A model generated the notes under the pieces. It searched no databases. It worked only from the letters and a program-made list of their open reading frames with translations, and had not been told where the DNA came from. The translations under genes were made by a program, and so were the position numbers. A stretch of DNA of 64,000 nucleotides from Micromonospora citrea (GTDB lineage Bacteria > Actinomycetota > Actinomycetes > Mycobacteriales > Micromonosporaceae), in contig NZ_FMHZ01000002.1 of assembly GCF_900090315.1 (NCBI RefSeq), positions 2,334,501 to 2,398,500 of the forward strand, written 5' to 3'. Shown here piece after piece: positions 1-8,816 of this stretch; position 1 is the stretch's first letter; each line of letters opens with the position of its first letter.

Positions 1-1
1 T

Positions 2-79
2 GACGTCTTGGAGCAACTGCCGGAGCTTACTCTCGCCCATGGACGGGACGGCGCCAGCAAGGGGCTTCTGCCGAAGTGA
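2..79 (+). CDS. Possible C-terminal end of an upstream gene (partial)
   Basis: The frame starting at base 2 is open to a TGA at 77-79 and would encode 25 residues ending in ASKGLLPK. Third codon positions are mostly G or C and the residue mix is ordinary, unlike the two other frames, so it may be the tail of a protein encoded to the left. It is too short to assign to a family. Bases 80-362 after it show no convincing gene, tRNA or terminator. Confidence 0.35.
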   Translation, partial: DVLEQLPELTLAHGRDGASKGLLPK

Positions 80-362
80 CATGGCCGAGAGCCTAGAGAC
101 TCTTGTCGACAGCGACTGACCGCAGCGGCAAGGCCGTGATCGACTGACCTGCAGGCCGATGCCCCGGAGTTGAGAGGCATGAGGGCGCCTCACCAGACCG
201 AGCGAGGGGCCTTGACCTTCTTTGCCCTCCGGCCGATACTCTCGCGTCCTGCCCAGCCGGAATACTTGCCGGCGGCGAAACAAGCTGCGTCAGCTCCAAT
301 CGGGCGGGGGATCAGCACATGGACGGACAGCTCGGCACGATGGCGAAGGCGAGACCGCGGCG

Positions 363-824
363 GTGAGCCGCCCTCCCAGTGTCGCTTCCGACCGCCGCCC
401 TGTTCCGCTCAGCCAAGCGGTCTCCGATCAGATGAAGCGCATGCGTCGGGCCTCCACCAAGCCTGAGCTACTCATCCGTAGGGAGCTGCACCGCCGCGGT
501 CTTCGCTTTCGCGTAAATCACCCAGGACTGCCCGGAAAGCCAGACATCGTCTTCACCAGAGCCCGGCTCGCCATCTTCGTTGACGGCTGCTTCTGGCATC
601 GATGTCCGGTACATGGTGTCCTGCCCAGGAACAACCGCGACTGGTGGGAGGCGAAGCTCCTCCGCAACGTTGAGCGCGACCGGGAGAAGGACGCGGCGCT
701 GTCGGCCCTGGGCTGGCACGTTCGACACTTCTGGGAGCATGAGGATCCAGTAAGGGCCACGGACGAGATTGCGCGGCTGTGGCGGCACCTGCTCAGTGAG
801 CAAGCATCCGGTGGAAGGCCGTGA
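363..824 (+). CDS. vsr: Very short patch repair (Vsr) endonuclease
   Basis: Vsr nicks DNA 5' of the T in T:G mismatches that arise when 5-methylcytosine deaminates, so it normally accompanies a C5 methyltransferase, as it does here (methylase gene at 2198-4201). With GTG 363 as start the protein has 153 residues, the usual family size. Visible family features are the N-terminal ASTKPE segment (E35), the LPGKPDIVF strand with metal-binding D61, the FVDGCFWH block (H79), and the C-terminal NVERDREKD helix followed by LGWHVRHFWEHE. An ATG at 222 also opens this frame, but the Arg/Ser-rich extra residues do not match the family. The GTG overlaps the TGA of a 15-codon reading frame beginning at ATG 319. 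Function is well supported; the start is inferred. Confidence 0.9.
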   Translation: MSRPPSVASDRRPVPLSQAVSDQMKRMRRASTKPELLIRRELHRRGLRFRVNHPGLPGKPDIVFTRARLAIFVDGCFWHRCPVHGVLPRNNRDWWEAKLLRNVERDREKDAALSALGWHVRHFWEHEDPVRATDEIARLWRHLLSEQASGGRP

Positions 825-875
825 CGTGGTCTGTGACATCCTGGTCCTCGCTCGCATGACTTCATGGAGGTAGCC

Positions 876-2180
876 GTGCCCGGCAAGGCCTGGTTCGATG
901 TTGCGCCGTCGGCTGCGCGCCTGACCAGCTCGCTTCGTGACATCGGTTACGACTTCCCCACGGCTGTAGCGGACATCGTCGACAACAGCGTGGCTGCCGG
1001 AGCGATGCGGGTGGAGGTGATGATCGAGTTCGCGGGATCAAGGTCGCGGGTCTACATAGCGGATGATGGCTGCGGCATGTCGGCGGGCGCTCTGCTGGAG
1101 GGCCTGCGACTCGGCACGCGTCGCTCCTACAGGCTGGGTGAGCTGGGCCGCTACGGGTTGGGTCTCAAGACCGCCTCGCTGTCCCAGTGCCGATCGGTGG
1201 CGGTGGTTTCCCGGAGCAATCCCGAGGTGGTTCGGACGTCCGCCCGGGTCCTCGACCTTGACGTGGTGGAGGAATGGGACCAATGGGTCGTGGTGGACCC
1301 GGGTAATGATCCGGACGTCGCCAGAGCCAAGCAGTGGCTGGCCGAGGGTACCGGGACAGTGGTCCTCTGGCGTCACCTTGACCGGGTGCTGCCCGAGAAG
1401 CAGCCTGAGGGCGGCTGGGCCCGACGCCGGTTCGAGACCCTTGCCGCGAAAACTGCTGAGCACTTGGGAGTTGTGTTCCACCGCTTCCTTGAGGGCGTCG
1501 ACGGCAAGGCCCCACTGGTCATCACGGTCAACGGTCAGAAGGTCAGGGCATGGAACCCGTTTGCGCCCGAAGAGCCTGGCGTGTCTGAGCTGCCGCCGCA
1601 GCGCTTTGAGGTCACGATCGGTGACGTTACAGGTCACGTGGATCTTCGACGCTTCGTCCTTCCCTCGCGCGACCGATTCTCCACTCCTGGCGAGTTCGAG
1701 CGACTCTCCGGTCCGCTCAACTGGAACCGGCAGCAGGGCATCTACGTTTACCGCGCGGACCGACTGGTGCAGTGGGGCGGCTGGAGCGGCATCCGGGGCA
1801 TTGACGAGCACACCAAAATGGCGCGTGCCGCCCTCGACTTCAGCACCGACCTCGACTCGGCTTTCAACATCAACGTTGCCAAGATGAGAGTCTCGCTACC
1901 CGCGCAGCTACGTCAGATGCTCGAGGCCCCGGTCAATGAACTCTGCATCTACGCAAACGACGCCTATCGCCGGAGCGCACGGCCCAAACAGAAGCCGGTC
2001 CCCACTGACCTCAATACCACTCCCGATGTCCGTGCCGCCACGCAGGCCGCGACCACCGCCGGGTTGGCCCTTCGAGCCGCAGCGATGCAGGCAGGCGAGT
2101 GGGACGCCTGGCAGCGGATCGCCGCTTCCCTGCGCAAAGATGCGCCGGAGATTGCGAAGTCGCTGGGCTTGGACGTGTGA
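876..2180 (+). CDS. GHKL (MORC/MutL-like) ATPase, first copy
   Basis: This 434-residue protein has the Bergerat ATP-binding fold: N-box AVADIVDNS near residue 30, G1 box DDGCGM near 64, and lid box GRYGLGLKTAS near 91. The C-terminal half resembles the S5-type transducer of MutL/MORC proteins, including QQGIYVYRADRLV and a conserved Lys in INVAKMRVS. In prokaryotic MORC systems such ATPases are thought to act as ATP-gated DNA clamps next to methylases and nucleases. GTG 876 is preferred because a GGAGG at 866-870 lies five bases upstream; ATG 864 would overlap that ribosome site. It is 51 bp downstream of vsr and convergent with the methylase gene, 17 bp apart. A second, divergent copy lies at 4485-5963. 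Confidence 0.87.
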   Translation: MPGKAWFDVAPSAARLTSSLRDIGYDFPTAVADIVDNSVAAGAMRVEVMIEFAGSRSRVYIADDGCGMSAGALLEGLRLGTRRSYRLGELGRYGLGLKTASLSQCRSVAVVSRSNPEVVRTSARVLDLDVVEEWDQWVVVDPGNDPDVARAKQWLAEGTGTVVLWRHLDRVLPEKQPEGGWARRRFETLAAKTAEHLGVVFHRFLEGVDGKAPLVITVNGQKVRAWNPFAPEEPGVSELPPQRFEVTIGDVTGHVDLRRFVLPSRDRFSTPGEFERLSGPLNWNRQQGIYVYRADRLVQWGGWSGIRGIDEHTKMARAALDFSTDLDSAFNINVAKMRVSLPAQLRQMLEAPVNELCIYANDAYRRSARPKQKPVPTDLNTTPDVRAATQAATTAGLALRAAAMQAGEWDAWQRIAASLRKDAPEIAKSLGLDV

Positions 2181-2197
2181 GTCAGTGACGACCCTGC

Positions 2198-4201
2198 TCA
2201 GAAGAGCCGCAGTGGGTCGGCACGGGACTCGAGGCACAGCTTCTGCAGCGGGCATGCGTTGCACTCAGGCTCCACCGGCCGACACAGTGTGTTCGCCAGC
2301 TCGACCAGTCCGAGGTGTGCACGGCGGGCGTCGCTGTCCGCGCCGATCATCCGCGCTATCTCGAGCCGCCCGTCAGTCAGCCGGTTTCGGCGATTCACGG
2401 GATCCCCACTGAAACGTGCCGCAACCCGCAACACGCCCTTGGTCACCAGCACGGGCTCCTCGGAGTCCTCGTCCCCATGAGCGGGCACGACCAGGACCGC
2501 CAGATCAGCCACTGACTCCGTCAGCCCGGCCACTTGGCGCAGCTGATCGTCATCATTGAGCAGTTCAGGGTTGTCCGCGAGCCGTCCCGCAAGTTCAAGG
2601 ATCGTCCCGGCGCGCTGGGGTCGTGACGCCCATTTGCTGATCTCGACAAGCTCGCTCTCGGCCAGGACCGTGTCCTGAGGCTGTCGCCAGCGCGCAAGCA
2701 GCGGCCAGATGAAACGCACGACATCGGCCGGGGCCCGGTCCAGCAGCATTTCGGTCTGTATCACCTGCCATCGCGTCTCGGCCCGCAGCCAGGGAAGACC
2801 GCGAACGGCGGCACTGTCGAACCATCTGGCGAGAATTGCCGCGACATCCTGGGTCGTGGCCGACACGGGCCGTGGGTTGTCGAGCGATGCCCGCACGGCG
2901 CCGGCGAGATGCTCGCCGAGCAACGGCGGCACGGCGTTTCCGATCTGACGGAATGCCGCTGACGGTGGCCCAGCAAAGCGGAACCAGTCCGGGAAGGTCT
3001 GGAGGCGGGCCGCCTCCCGGACTGTAAGGGTCCGGTTCTGACGAGGATGGATGTACCAGTATCCGTCCTTGGCAATGTGTGCGGTGATCGTCCGAGAAAG
3101 GTTGTTCTCGTCGAGCCGCTTGTACTTGTCATCGAAGATGTCGTCCCGGTACCGCTTCATATCGTCCGGTAGGTCGCTGTACCTCGTGCTGTGATCCATG
3201 GCCTCGAAGGCGCGTGCGTCGTCCTCCCGCACCGGCCTGGTGATGTGGTCGAAGACCTTGTGCTTGTCGGAGGCGGATACGGCCTGGCGCATCCGGCGCT
3301 GGAACTCACTGACCGGGCCCTCGTAGTCGCTCCAGCCCTCCGCGCCACCCTCCGGTCGCCAGCCCCCCTCGACCGGGGGAAGATCGCCGATCGCGTTCCA
3401 GACCGTGACCCGCTCGGGCTGTTCCCGCGGCCAGGTGAACTGGATGCCGTCCCGCAGCGCAACGAGGATGAGTCGCTGGCGGAACTGCGGCACCCCGTAA
3501 CGGAACGTCTCCACCGACCGCTCTTCGACCGAGTATCCGATCGATTCGAGCTCGTGGACCATCGTCCGAAGGATGAACATCTCCTTGTCGAGCGCCATGT
3601 CCGGCACGTTCTCCATGAGAACAGCCTGTGGGCGCGCGGTCCGTGCGATCTCCAAGAATGACCGCCACAAGTCCCGGCGCTCGTCATACGGATCACGGAG
3701 GCCGTGCCGGACCCGGTGCCGAATCTTCGAGCGCCCTGCCTTCGAGAACGGTTGGCATGGCGGGCCGCCCGCCAGCAGCTCAACTCCGGCCGCCTTCATG
3801 AGTTCGCCAACCTGCCGAACCCGGTCCGGATCGCCGAGGTCCCAGTTGACGCTCAGTCCAGGGTGGTGGTGGCGGTGAGTCTCGACGGCCTCCTCATCAT
3901 GATCGACCGCAAGTACGACCTTGTAGCCGGCGGCATCGAGACCGAGGCTCAGACCGCCGGCGCCGCTGAACAAATCCGCGGCGAGACGCACTCCCTCGGC
4001 TCGGAGCTCAGATGCGAGGGAGACGAACTCCTCGGGTTCCGAGCAGGCCTTGGGGTGCGGCGCGAGCCGGACGAAAGGACCACGGACCAACTTGACTCCG
4101 TACCCACGGCGTCGGGCAGGGGCGGGGGGCTGGTCTTCAGTGGTCACGACAAGGCAGGTTACCGGCACGCCACCCCAGTCATCGACCGCCGGCAGCGACA
4201 C
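2198..4201 (-). CDS. DNA cytosine-C5 methyltransferase fused to a MIG/MutY-like glycosylase domain
   Basis: A 667-residue two-part protein. Residues about 70-440 are a C5 methyltransferase: motif I DLFSGAGG (76-83), motif IV GGPPCQPFS with catalytic C149, ENVPDM (VI), QFRQRLILVA (VIII), a long target-recognition region, then REAARLQTFPDWF and QIGNAVPPLLGEHLA (IX and X). Residues about 460-667 resemble HhH-GPD glycosylases such as Methanothermobacter MIG and MutY: RGLPW, a TEMLLDRA helix, and a closing Fe-S cluster signature C640-x6-C647-x2-C650-x5-C656. The helix-hairpin-helix is weak (VAGLTES), and the usual VDxNVxRV strand reads VTKGVLRV, so the catalytic Asp seems replaced by Thr. The start is GTG 4201 and is not certain. 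It is transcribed leftward, divergent from the second ATPase. Confidence 0.9.
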   Translation of the reverse strand: MSLPAVDDWGGVPVTCLVVTTEDQPPAPARRRGYGVKLVRGPFVRLAPHPKACSEPEEFVSLASELRAEGVRLAADLFSGAGGLSLGLDAAGYKVVLAVDHDEEAVETHRHHHPGLSVNWDLGDPDRVRQVGELMKAAGVELLAGGPPCQPFSKAGRSKIRHRVRHGLRDPYDERRDLWRSFLEIARTARPQAVLMENVPDMALDKEMFILRTMVHELESIGYSVEERSVETFRYGVPQFRQRLILVALRDGIQFTWPREQPERVTVWNAIGDLPPVEGGWRPEGGAEGWSDYEGPVSEFQRRMRQAVSASDKHKVFDHITRPVREDDARAFEAMDHSTRYSDLPDDMKRYRDDIFDDKYKRLDENNLSRTITAHIAKDGYWYIHPRQNRTLTVREAARLQTFPDWFRFAGPPSAAFRQIGNAVPPLLGEHLAGAVRASLDNPRPVSATTQDVAAILARWFDSAAVRGLPWLRAETRWQVIQTEMLLDRAPADVVRFIWPLLARWRQPQDTVLAESELVEISKWASRPQRAGTILELAGRLADNPELLNDDDQLRQVAGLTESVADLAVLVVPAHGDEDSEEPVLVTKGVLRVAARFSGDPVNRRNRLTDGRLEIARMIGADSDARRAHLGLVELANTLCRPVEPECNACPLQKLCLESRADPLRLF

Positions 4202-4227
4202 ACCGCCATGCAGCTACTGGTATGGAC

Positions 4228-4261
4228 CCGAGGTCACCATTGTCCTGAGGCAACTACTGCC
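4228..4261. promoter_or_regulatory. Conserved intergenic element, copy 1
   Basis: This non-coding stretch, about 27 bp upstream of the methylase start, matches 20825-20859 upstream of the helicase at 29 of 34 aligned bases plus one single-base gap. The longest shared blocks are CCGAGGTCA and GAGGCAACTAC, separated by ATTG and variable bases. A TTG-N8-CAA dyad (TTGTCCTGAGGCAA here) is common to both copies. Both copies have the same orientation relative to the leftward gene they precede. It is probably a regulator binding site; the binding protein is unknown. Confidence 0.6.
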
Positions 4262-4356
4262 CGTACGGCTTGAAGTTTACTCCGAAAACCGAACAATCTG
4301 CTCAAATCCTGCGAGGAACGATCTTGGAGGGCTGCCTGTAAGCACCGTCACGTACC

Positions 4357-4362
4357 TATACT
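4357..4362 (+). promoter_or_regulatory. Candidate -10 box for the second ATPase operon
   Basis: TATACT at 4357-4362 lies in the most AT-rich part of the 283-bp divergent gap between the methylase and the second GHKL ATPase, about 120 bp before the ATPase start. No good -35 hexamer is seen at the usual distance, so this is a weak call. Confidence 0.3.
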
Positions 4363-4484
4363 CACCAAGCCCGCTCCCGGGGTTCGGGTTCCGCCGAGAC
4401 TTCGACACGCCCGCCGAGTTGGGATGCAACGAACGCGACCGTGCGGCACCGAAGAGGTTCCTGCACCGACTGGAGCCGACTGCC

Positions 4485-5963
4485 TTGAGCTACGACATCG
4501 CGAACCCCGACCCGGCGGGCACCATCACGTCACTACGGTCGTTCGGCTACAGCGTCGAGGCTGCCGTGGCGGATCTCGTGGACAACAGTGTCTCCGCCGG
4601 CGCCCGTCGGATCGACGTCTACTTCACGTGGGCCGGCGCCGCCTCATGGGTGGCGGTGGTGGACGACGGCAGGGGGATGACAGCGGACGAACTCGTCACC
4701 GCGATGACCGTGGCGGCGAAGGGCTCCTACCAGGCTCGCGCAGCCGCGGATCTCGGGCGCTTCGGCATGGGGTTGAAGAGCGCTTCGTTCTCGCAGGCGG
4801 CCCGCCTCACCGTGAGCACGAGAACAGCGGTCAGCGCTGAAGAAGCGGTCCGGACCTGGGATCTGTCCGTCGTCGCGGAAACGAGCGAGTGGCGGCTGTT
4901 GCACGGCACTGACGAGGAGACCGGCACGCTTCTCAAGCAGCTCCGGCCCCATGGCGGCGCTGGAACGACCGTGGTCTGGCGCGATCTGCACCGGTTCGCC
5001 ATGGACGGCGTGACCGCCGAAGATGCACGGGCGCAGAAACAGTTCTACGCGGAGGCGACCCGGGTCGAGGAGCACCTGGGCATGGTGTTTGGGCGGTTCC
5101 TCGTAGGCAGGAACCGGCTCGCGATGACCGTCAACGCCACACCGGTGAAGGCCTGGGACCCGTTCCTGAGCGGACACCCGTCGGTCCAGCGACTACCGGC
5201 AGAAGAGCTGCCTGTCGGCAACCACACGGTCCGCATCGAGCCGTTCATCCTGCCTCACCCCAAGAAGCTCAGCCCCGAGCAGCAACAACAGGCAGCCGGC
5301 CCGGGAGGCTGGCTGGACCAGCAGGGCTTCTACGTGTATCGGCGGGACCGGCTCATCCTCGCCGGCGACTGGCTCGGCATCCGCGGCTTCCGACGGGACG
5401 AGCGGTACAACCTGGCGCGCATCATCGTCGACGTGCCGGCCGAGGCGGACGCGGACTGGGCGATCGACGTCCGGAAGTCAACGGCCGTACCACCGGTGGG
5501 CGCGCGTCGCCACCTGCAGCGCATCGGTACCGCGACCCGGAGCCGAGCCGCAGAGGTACTGAGTCACCGTGGGCGGATCGCCGCACGCGAGCACGGCGCC
5601 GAGTTCATCTACGCGTGGCGCGTCGACAAGCGCGACGGCACCATCCGCTGCCGCATCAACCGGGACCACCCACTCGTACGGGAGGTGCTGCAGGGCGGCC
5701 CTGATGCTGCAGTTGACGCGAAGGCCCTCATCAGGCTGTTGGAGGAGACCGTGCCGGTCGCGGCGCTGCGGATCATGCACGACGGCGACGTCACCGACGA
5801 TCCCGAGCCGTTCCTCGGGGCAGCTCCCAAAGAGGTAGGGGATGTGGCGAACCGCATCTATGCCGCTTTCGTCGCTCAGGGACGGACTCCCAGGGAAGCC
5901 AAGGAACGGCTCGCACTGATGCCGCCCTTCGACCAGTTCGACGGATTCTGGCAGCAGCGTTGA
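4485..5963 (+). CDS. GHKL (MORC/MutL-like) ATPase, second copy
   Basis: A 492-residue relative of the ATPase at 876-2180. It shows the N-box AVADLVDNSV (about 28-37), G1 box DDGRGM (60-65) and lid GRFGMGLKSASFSQ (about 89-102). The transducer-like half has QQGFYVYRRDRLI and IDVRKSTAVPP, aligning with the first copy along most of its length but clearly diverged. TTG 4485 is chosen because the family fold starts here and GGAG sits at 4472-4475, nine bases upstream; the frame is open farther upstream, but those residues look non-coding. The Z1 gene follows after 45 bp, so this begins the main rightward operon. The two ATPases may form a heterodimer, since GHKL clamps dimerise; that is inference. 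Confidence 0.87.
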   Translation: MSYDIANPDPAGTITSLRSFGYSVEAAVADLVDNSVSAGARRIDVYFTWAGAASWVAVVDDGRGMTADELVTAMTVAAKGSYQARAAADLGRFGMGLKSASFSQAARLTVSTRTAVSAEEAVRTWDLSVVAETSEWRLLHGTDEETGTLLKQLRPHGGAGTTVVWRDLHRFAMDGVTAEDARAQKQFYAEATRVEEHLGMVFGRFLVGRNRLAMTVNATPVKAWDPFLSGHPSVQRLPAEELPVGNHTVRIEPFILPHPKKLSPEQQQQAAGPGGWLDQQGFYVYRRDRLILAGDWLGIRGFRRDERYNLARIIVDVPAEADADWAIDVRKSTAVPPVGARRHLQRIGTATRSRAAEVLSHRGRIAAREHGAEFIYAWRVDKRDGTIRCRINRDHPLVREVLQGGPDAAVDAKALIRLLEETVPVAALRIMHDGDVTDDPEPFLGAAPKEVGDVANRIYAAFVAQGRTPREAKERLALMPPFDQFDGFWQQR

Positions 5964-6008
5964 CGGCTCCACCGCCAACCACCGCATCAGACCAACGGGG
6001 AGGGCCGG

Positions 6009-8816
6009 ATGACGGCGCTGACACACGATGAAGATGACGCGATGCAGCAGGCCATCCGGCTCGTGCTCGCATTCCTGCCGCAGGATCGGCAGGCGAATCC
6101 GACCGAGCTGAACGACGCCGTGAACATGGTCTGCGCCATGCAGCAGGCCCGAGGCCAGGCACTGGACCGGGAGCTGCTGCTCAAAGAGATCCAGGCTCGG
6201 GTGGCGGTCTGGCAGGACGACTCAGTGGGATTGAAGGACGACCGGAACCACATCGAGTGGCTGGCCGAGGCGCAGCTGGACCGCAGCTGGGACTTCTGGG
6301 ACCGGTACCGCCGGTATCTTGAGGACGTACGGCTGATGCCGCCGCGAGTCGTACGACGGCTGAACCAGAGCACGGACAGGATCCTGCGACAGCTCGAGGA
6401 CCCACAGCGTCCCGGCTCCTGGCGTCGTCACGGGCTGGTGGTCGGTCAGGTCCAGTCGGGCAAGACAGGTAACTACATCGGCTTGGCCTGCAAGGCGGCC
6501 GACGCCGGCTACAAACTCATCGTGATCCTTGCAGGGATCCACAACAGCCTGCGCAGTCAGACCCAACTTCGGGTCGACGAAGGGCTCCTCGGCTTCGACA
6601 CCCAGTATCAGCAACGCTACGACGAGAACAAGAGCACCGCACGCATCGGTGTTGGCGTGATGCCAGGGGTGAAGCGCCTCAGAATCGCCTCATTGACCAA
6701 CAGTGCTGAGGGGGGCGACTTCCGGCGGCACGTGGCGAGTAACCTGAACCTTCCAATCGGCGACTATCCCGTCGTTTTGGTGATCAAGAAGCACCAGAGC
6801 ATCCTCGAATACGTACGGAAGTGGGTGGTCGAGGTTGAGGGTGAACCAACCGCTGACGGCGTAACCAAGGTTGTGCGGGACGTTCCCCTGCTGGTAATCG
6901 ACGATGAGGCTGACAACGCGTCGATTGACACGACAAAGGACGACGACGCCGATCCAACACGGATCAATGCGTCCATCCGGCACCTGCTGAACAGCTTCGA
7001 CAAGGCCGCCTACGTCGGCTACACCGCCACCCCATTCGCCAACATCTATATTAGACCTGACGCCGACCACGAGACGTTCGGGCTCGACCTGTTCCCCGAC
7101 AGCTTCATCGAGAGTCTGCCCGCGCCGTCCAACTACCTCGGGCCAGAGCGCGTGTTCGGCCTACGCGCCGAGGACCCAGACGAGGATGACGTGGAGGCCT
7201 TACCGATCTTCCGTGCCATCAAAGATCACGAAGCTTGGATGCCGCGGCGCCACAAGAAGGACTGGCCGCTGCCAGAGGACCTTCCAAAGTCCCTGCGCGA
7301 GGCGTTGGACGCCTTCGTACTGACCTGCGCAGCGCGGCGAGCACGGGGGCAGGGCCGCCAGCACAACTCCATGCTTGTCCACGTCACCAGGTTCATGAAC
7401 GTGCAGAACCTGGTGCGCGACCAGATCGAAGAGTACGTCGGCCTGATGCGGGACCGGCTCCGAGACAGCATGGGTCGTGAAGCCGGAGAAGTCCTCACCC
7501 AGCTCCGTGAGCTTTGGGACCGCGACTTCGCGCCGACCAGTGTGAACTTCCCGTCCACGGAAGCCGACCCACCTTCCTGGCAGGATGTCCGAGAAGAGCT
7601 GCGCCCTGCCCTACTCAAGATCGAAGTACGCGCTATCAACGGCAGCTCACGAGACGCCCTCGAGTACTACGAGCACAGGCGGACGGGGGTCTCAGTCATC
7701 GCCGTGGGCGGTAACAAGCTGTCCCGCGGTCTGACTTTGGAGGGACTGAGCGTCAGCTACTATCTGCGCGCGTCGAACACCTACGACACTCTGCTGCAGA
7801 TGGGGCGCTGGTTCGGCTACCGACCTGGTTACGAGGACCTCTGCCGGTTGTACACGACGCCTGATCTTCGCGAGGCTTATGCCGAAATCACCGCAGCGGA
7901 CAACGAGCTGCGACGGGAGTTCGAGGAGATGGCGGCACTCGGCGAGACGCCAAAGAACTTCGGTCTCAGGGTTCGCGCATCCTCCGCCGGACTCGCGGTC
8001 ACGGCCGCCAACAAGATGCGCCGTGGCGTCAAGGTACGGCTGAGCTACTCCGGTGAGCTTCCGGAAACCACGATCTTCAACCTCCGGCAAGAGGTGCTGC
8101 GACGCAACTTCGACAACTTGGAGCACTTCGTCAGGCTGTTGGGAGACCCAACGGAACCACACACCGACGGCAAGAGCCTTGTGTGGCGGAACATCACCCC
8201 CGCAGAGATCATCGACGGCTTTCTCGACCGTTATGTCTCAGACCGCGGCTCATACCGCGTGCGACCCGCCTTCATCGCGGAGTACATCCGCCGTTGCGCC
8301 GTCTTCGGGGAATTGTCCCGGTGGACGGTGCGCCTGGTGGGTGCTCCAGGTCGGCAGGTGGAGATCGGCAATCACAAGATCGGGTTGGTGAGGCGGCGGC
8401 CGCCGACGGTCGAGGGCAGGGAGCGCCCGATCGAAGGTGACCGCTTCATCATCAAACGGGTACTCAACCCTGCCGATGAGAGCAGCGATCTCGCAGACGA
8501 GGTGAGAGAGCTGGCTTTGCAGGCCACGAGGGCAGCACGTCGGGCGTGGGCCGAGCGCAAGAACAGGAGGTACAAGGAGCCTGACGTCCCAACCGGGCAG
8601 TCACTCCGGAAATTCCGCCCGGCGCAGGAGCCACTACTCATCATCTACCCGATCGAGCATCCGCAGCAGACAGCAACCCACGACCGTCTTCCGGTTGTCG
8701 GCTTCGCCATCAGCTTCCCCTTCTCGGAGCATCCGACCGAGACCGAGTATGTGGTCAACGACATCTGGAGGCAGCAGGAGATCGACTACTACGACGACGA
8801 GGACCCCGACGAGTGA
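6009..8816 (+). CDS. Z1-domain P-loop ATPase/helicase-like protein
   Basis: This 935-residue protein carries the hallmarks of the Z1 family. There is a Walker A-like GQVQSGKTGNY near residue 146, a DEAD-like LLVIDDEADNAS near 294, and YTATPFAN near 337. The Z1 core includes GGNKLSRGLTLEGL (about 566) and LLQMGRWFGYR (about 596). Z1 proteins are superfamily 2-related and occur with MORC-like ATPases in predicted restriction systems; they probably remodel or translocate on DNA. ATG 6009 has a GGGGAGG ribosome site just upstream. The stop codon overlaps the start of the next gene (GTGA), which implies coupled translation with the nuclease. Confidence 0.92.
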   Translation: MTALTHDEDDAMQQAIRLVLAFLPQDRQANPTELNDAVNMVCAMQQARGQALDRELLLKEIQARVAVWQDDSVGLKDDRNHIEWLAEAQLDRSWDFWDRYRRYLEDVRLMPPRVVRRLNQSTDRILRQLEDPQRPGSWRRHGLVVGQVQSGKTGNYIGLACKAADAGYKLIVILAGIHNSLRSQTQLRVDEGLLGFDTQYQQRYDENKSTARIGVGVMPGVKRLRIASLTNSAEGGDFRRHVASNLNLPIGDYPVVLVIKKHQSILEYVRKWVVEVEGEPTADGVTKVVRDVPLLVIDDEADNASIDTTKDDDADPTRINASIRHLLNSFDKAAYVGYTATPFANIYIRPDADHETFGLDLFPDSFIESLPAPSNYLGPERVFGLRAEDPDEDDVEALPIFRAIKDHEAWMPRRHKKDWPLPEDLPKSLREALDAFVLTCAARRARGQGRQHNSMLVHVTRFMNVQNLVRDQIEEYVGLMRDRLRDSMGREAGEVLTQLRELWDRDFAPTSVNFPSTEADPPSWQDVREELRPALLKIEVRAINGSSRDALEYYEHRRTGVSVIAVGGNKLSRGLTLEGLSVSYYLRASNTYDTLLQMGRWFGYRPGYEDLCRLYTTPDLREAYAEITAADNELRREFEEMAALGETPKNFGLRVRASSAGLAVTAANKMRRGVKVRLSYSGELPETTIFNLRQEVLRRNFDNLEHFVRLLGDPTEPHTDGKSLVWRNITPAEIIDGFLDRYVSDRGSYRVRPAFIAEYIRRCAVFGELSRWTVRLVGAPGRQVEIGNHKIGLVRRRPPTVEGRERPIEGDRFIIKRVLNPADESSDLADEVRELALQATRAARRAWAERKNRRYKEPDVPTGQSLRKFRPAQEPLLIIYPIEHPQQTATHDRLPVVGFAISFPFSEHPTETEYVVNDIWRQQEIDYYDDEDPDE

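Noticed and set aside
1..362. tRNA or promoter at the left end
   Set aside because: No cloverleaf or convincing -10/-35 pair was found on either strand.
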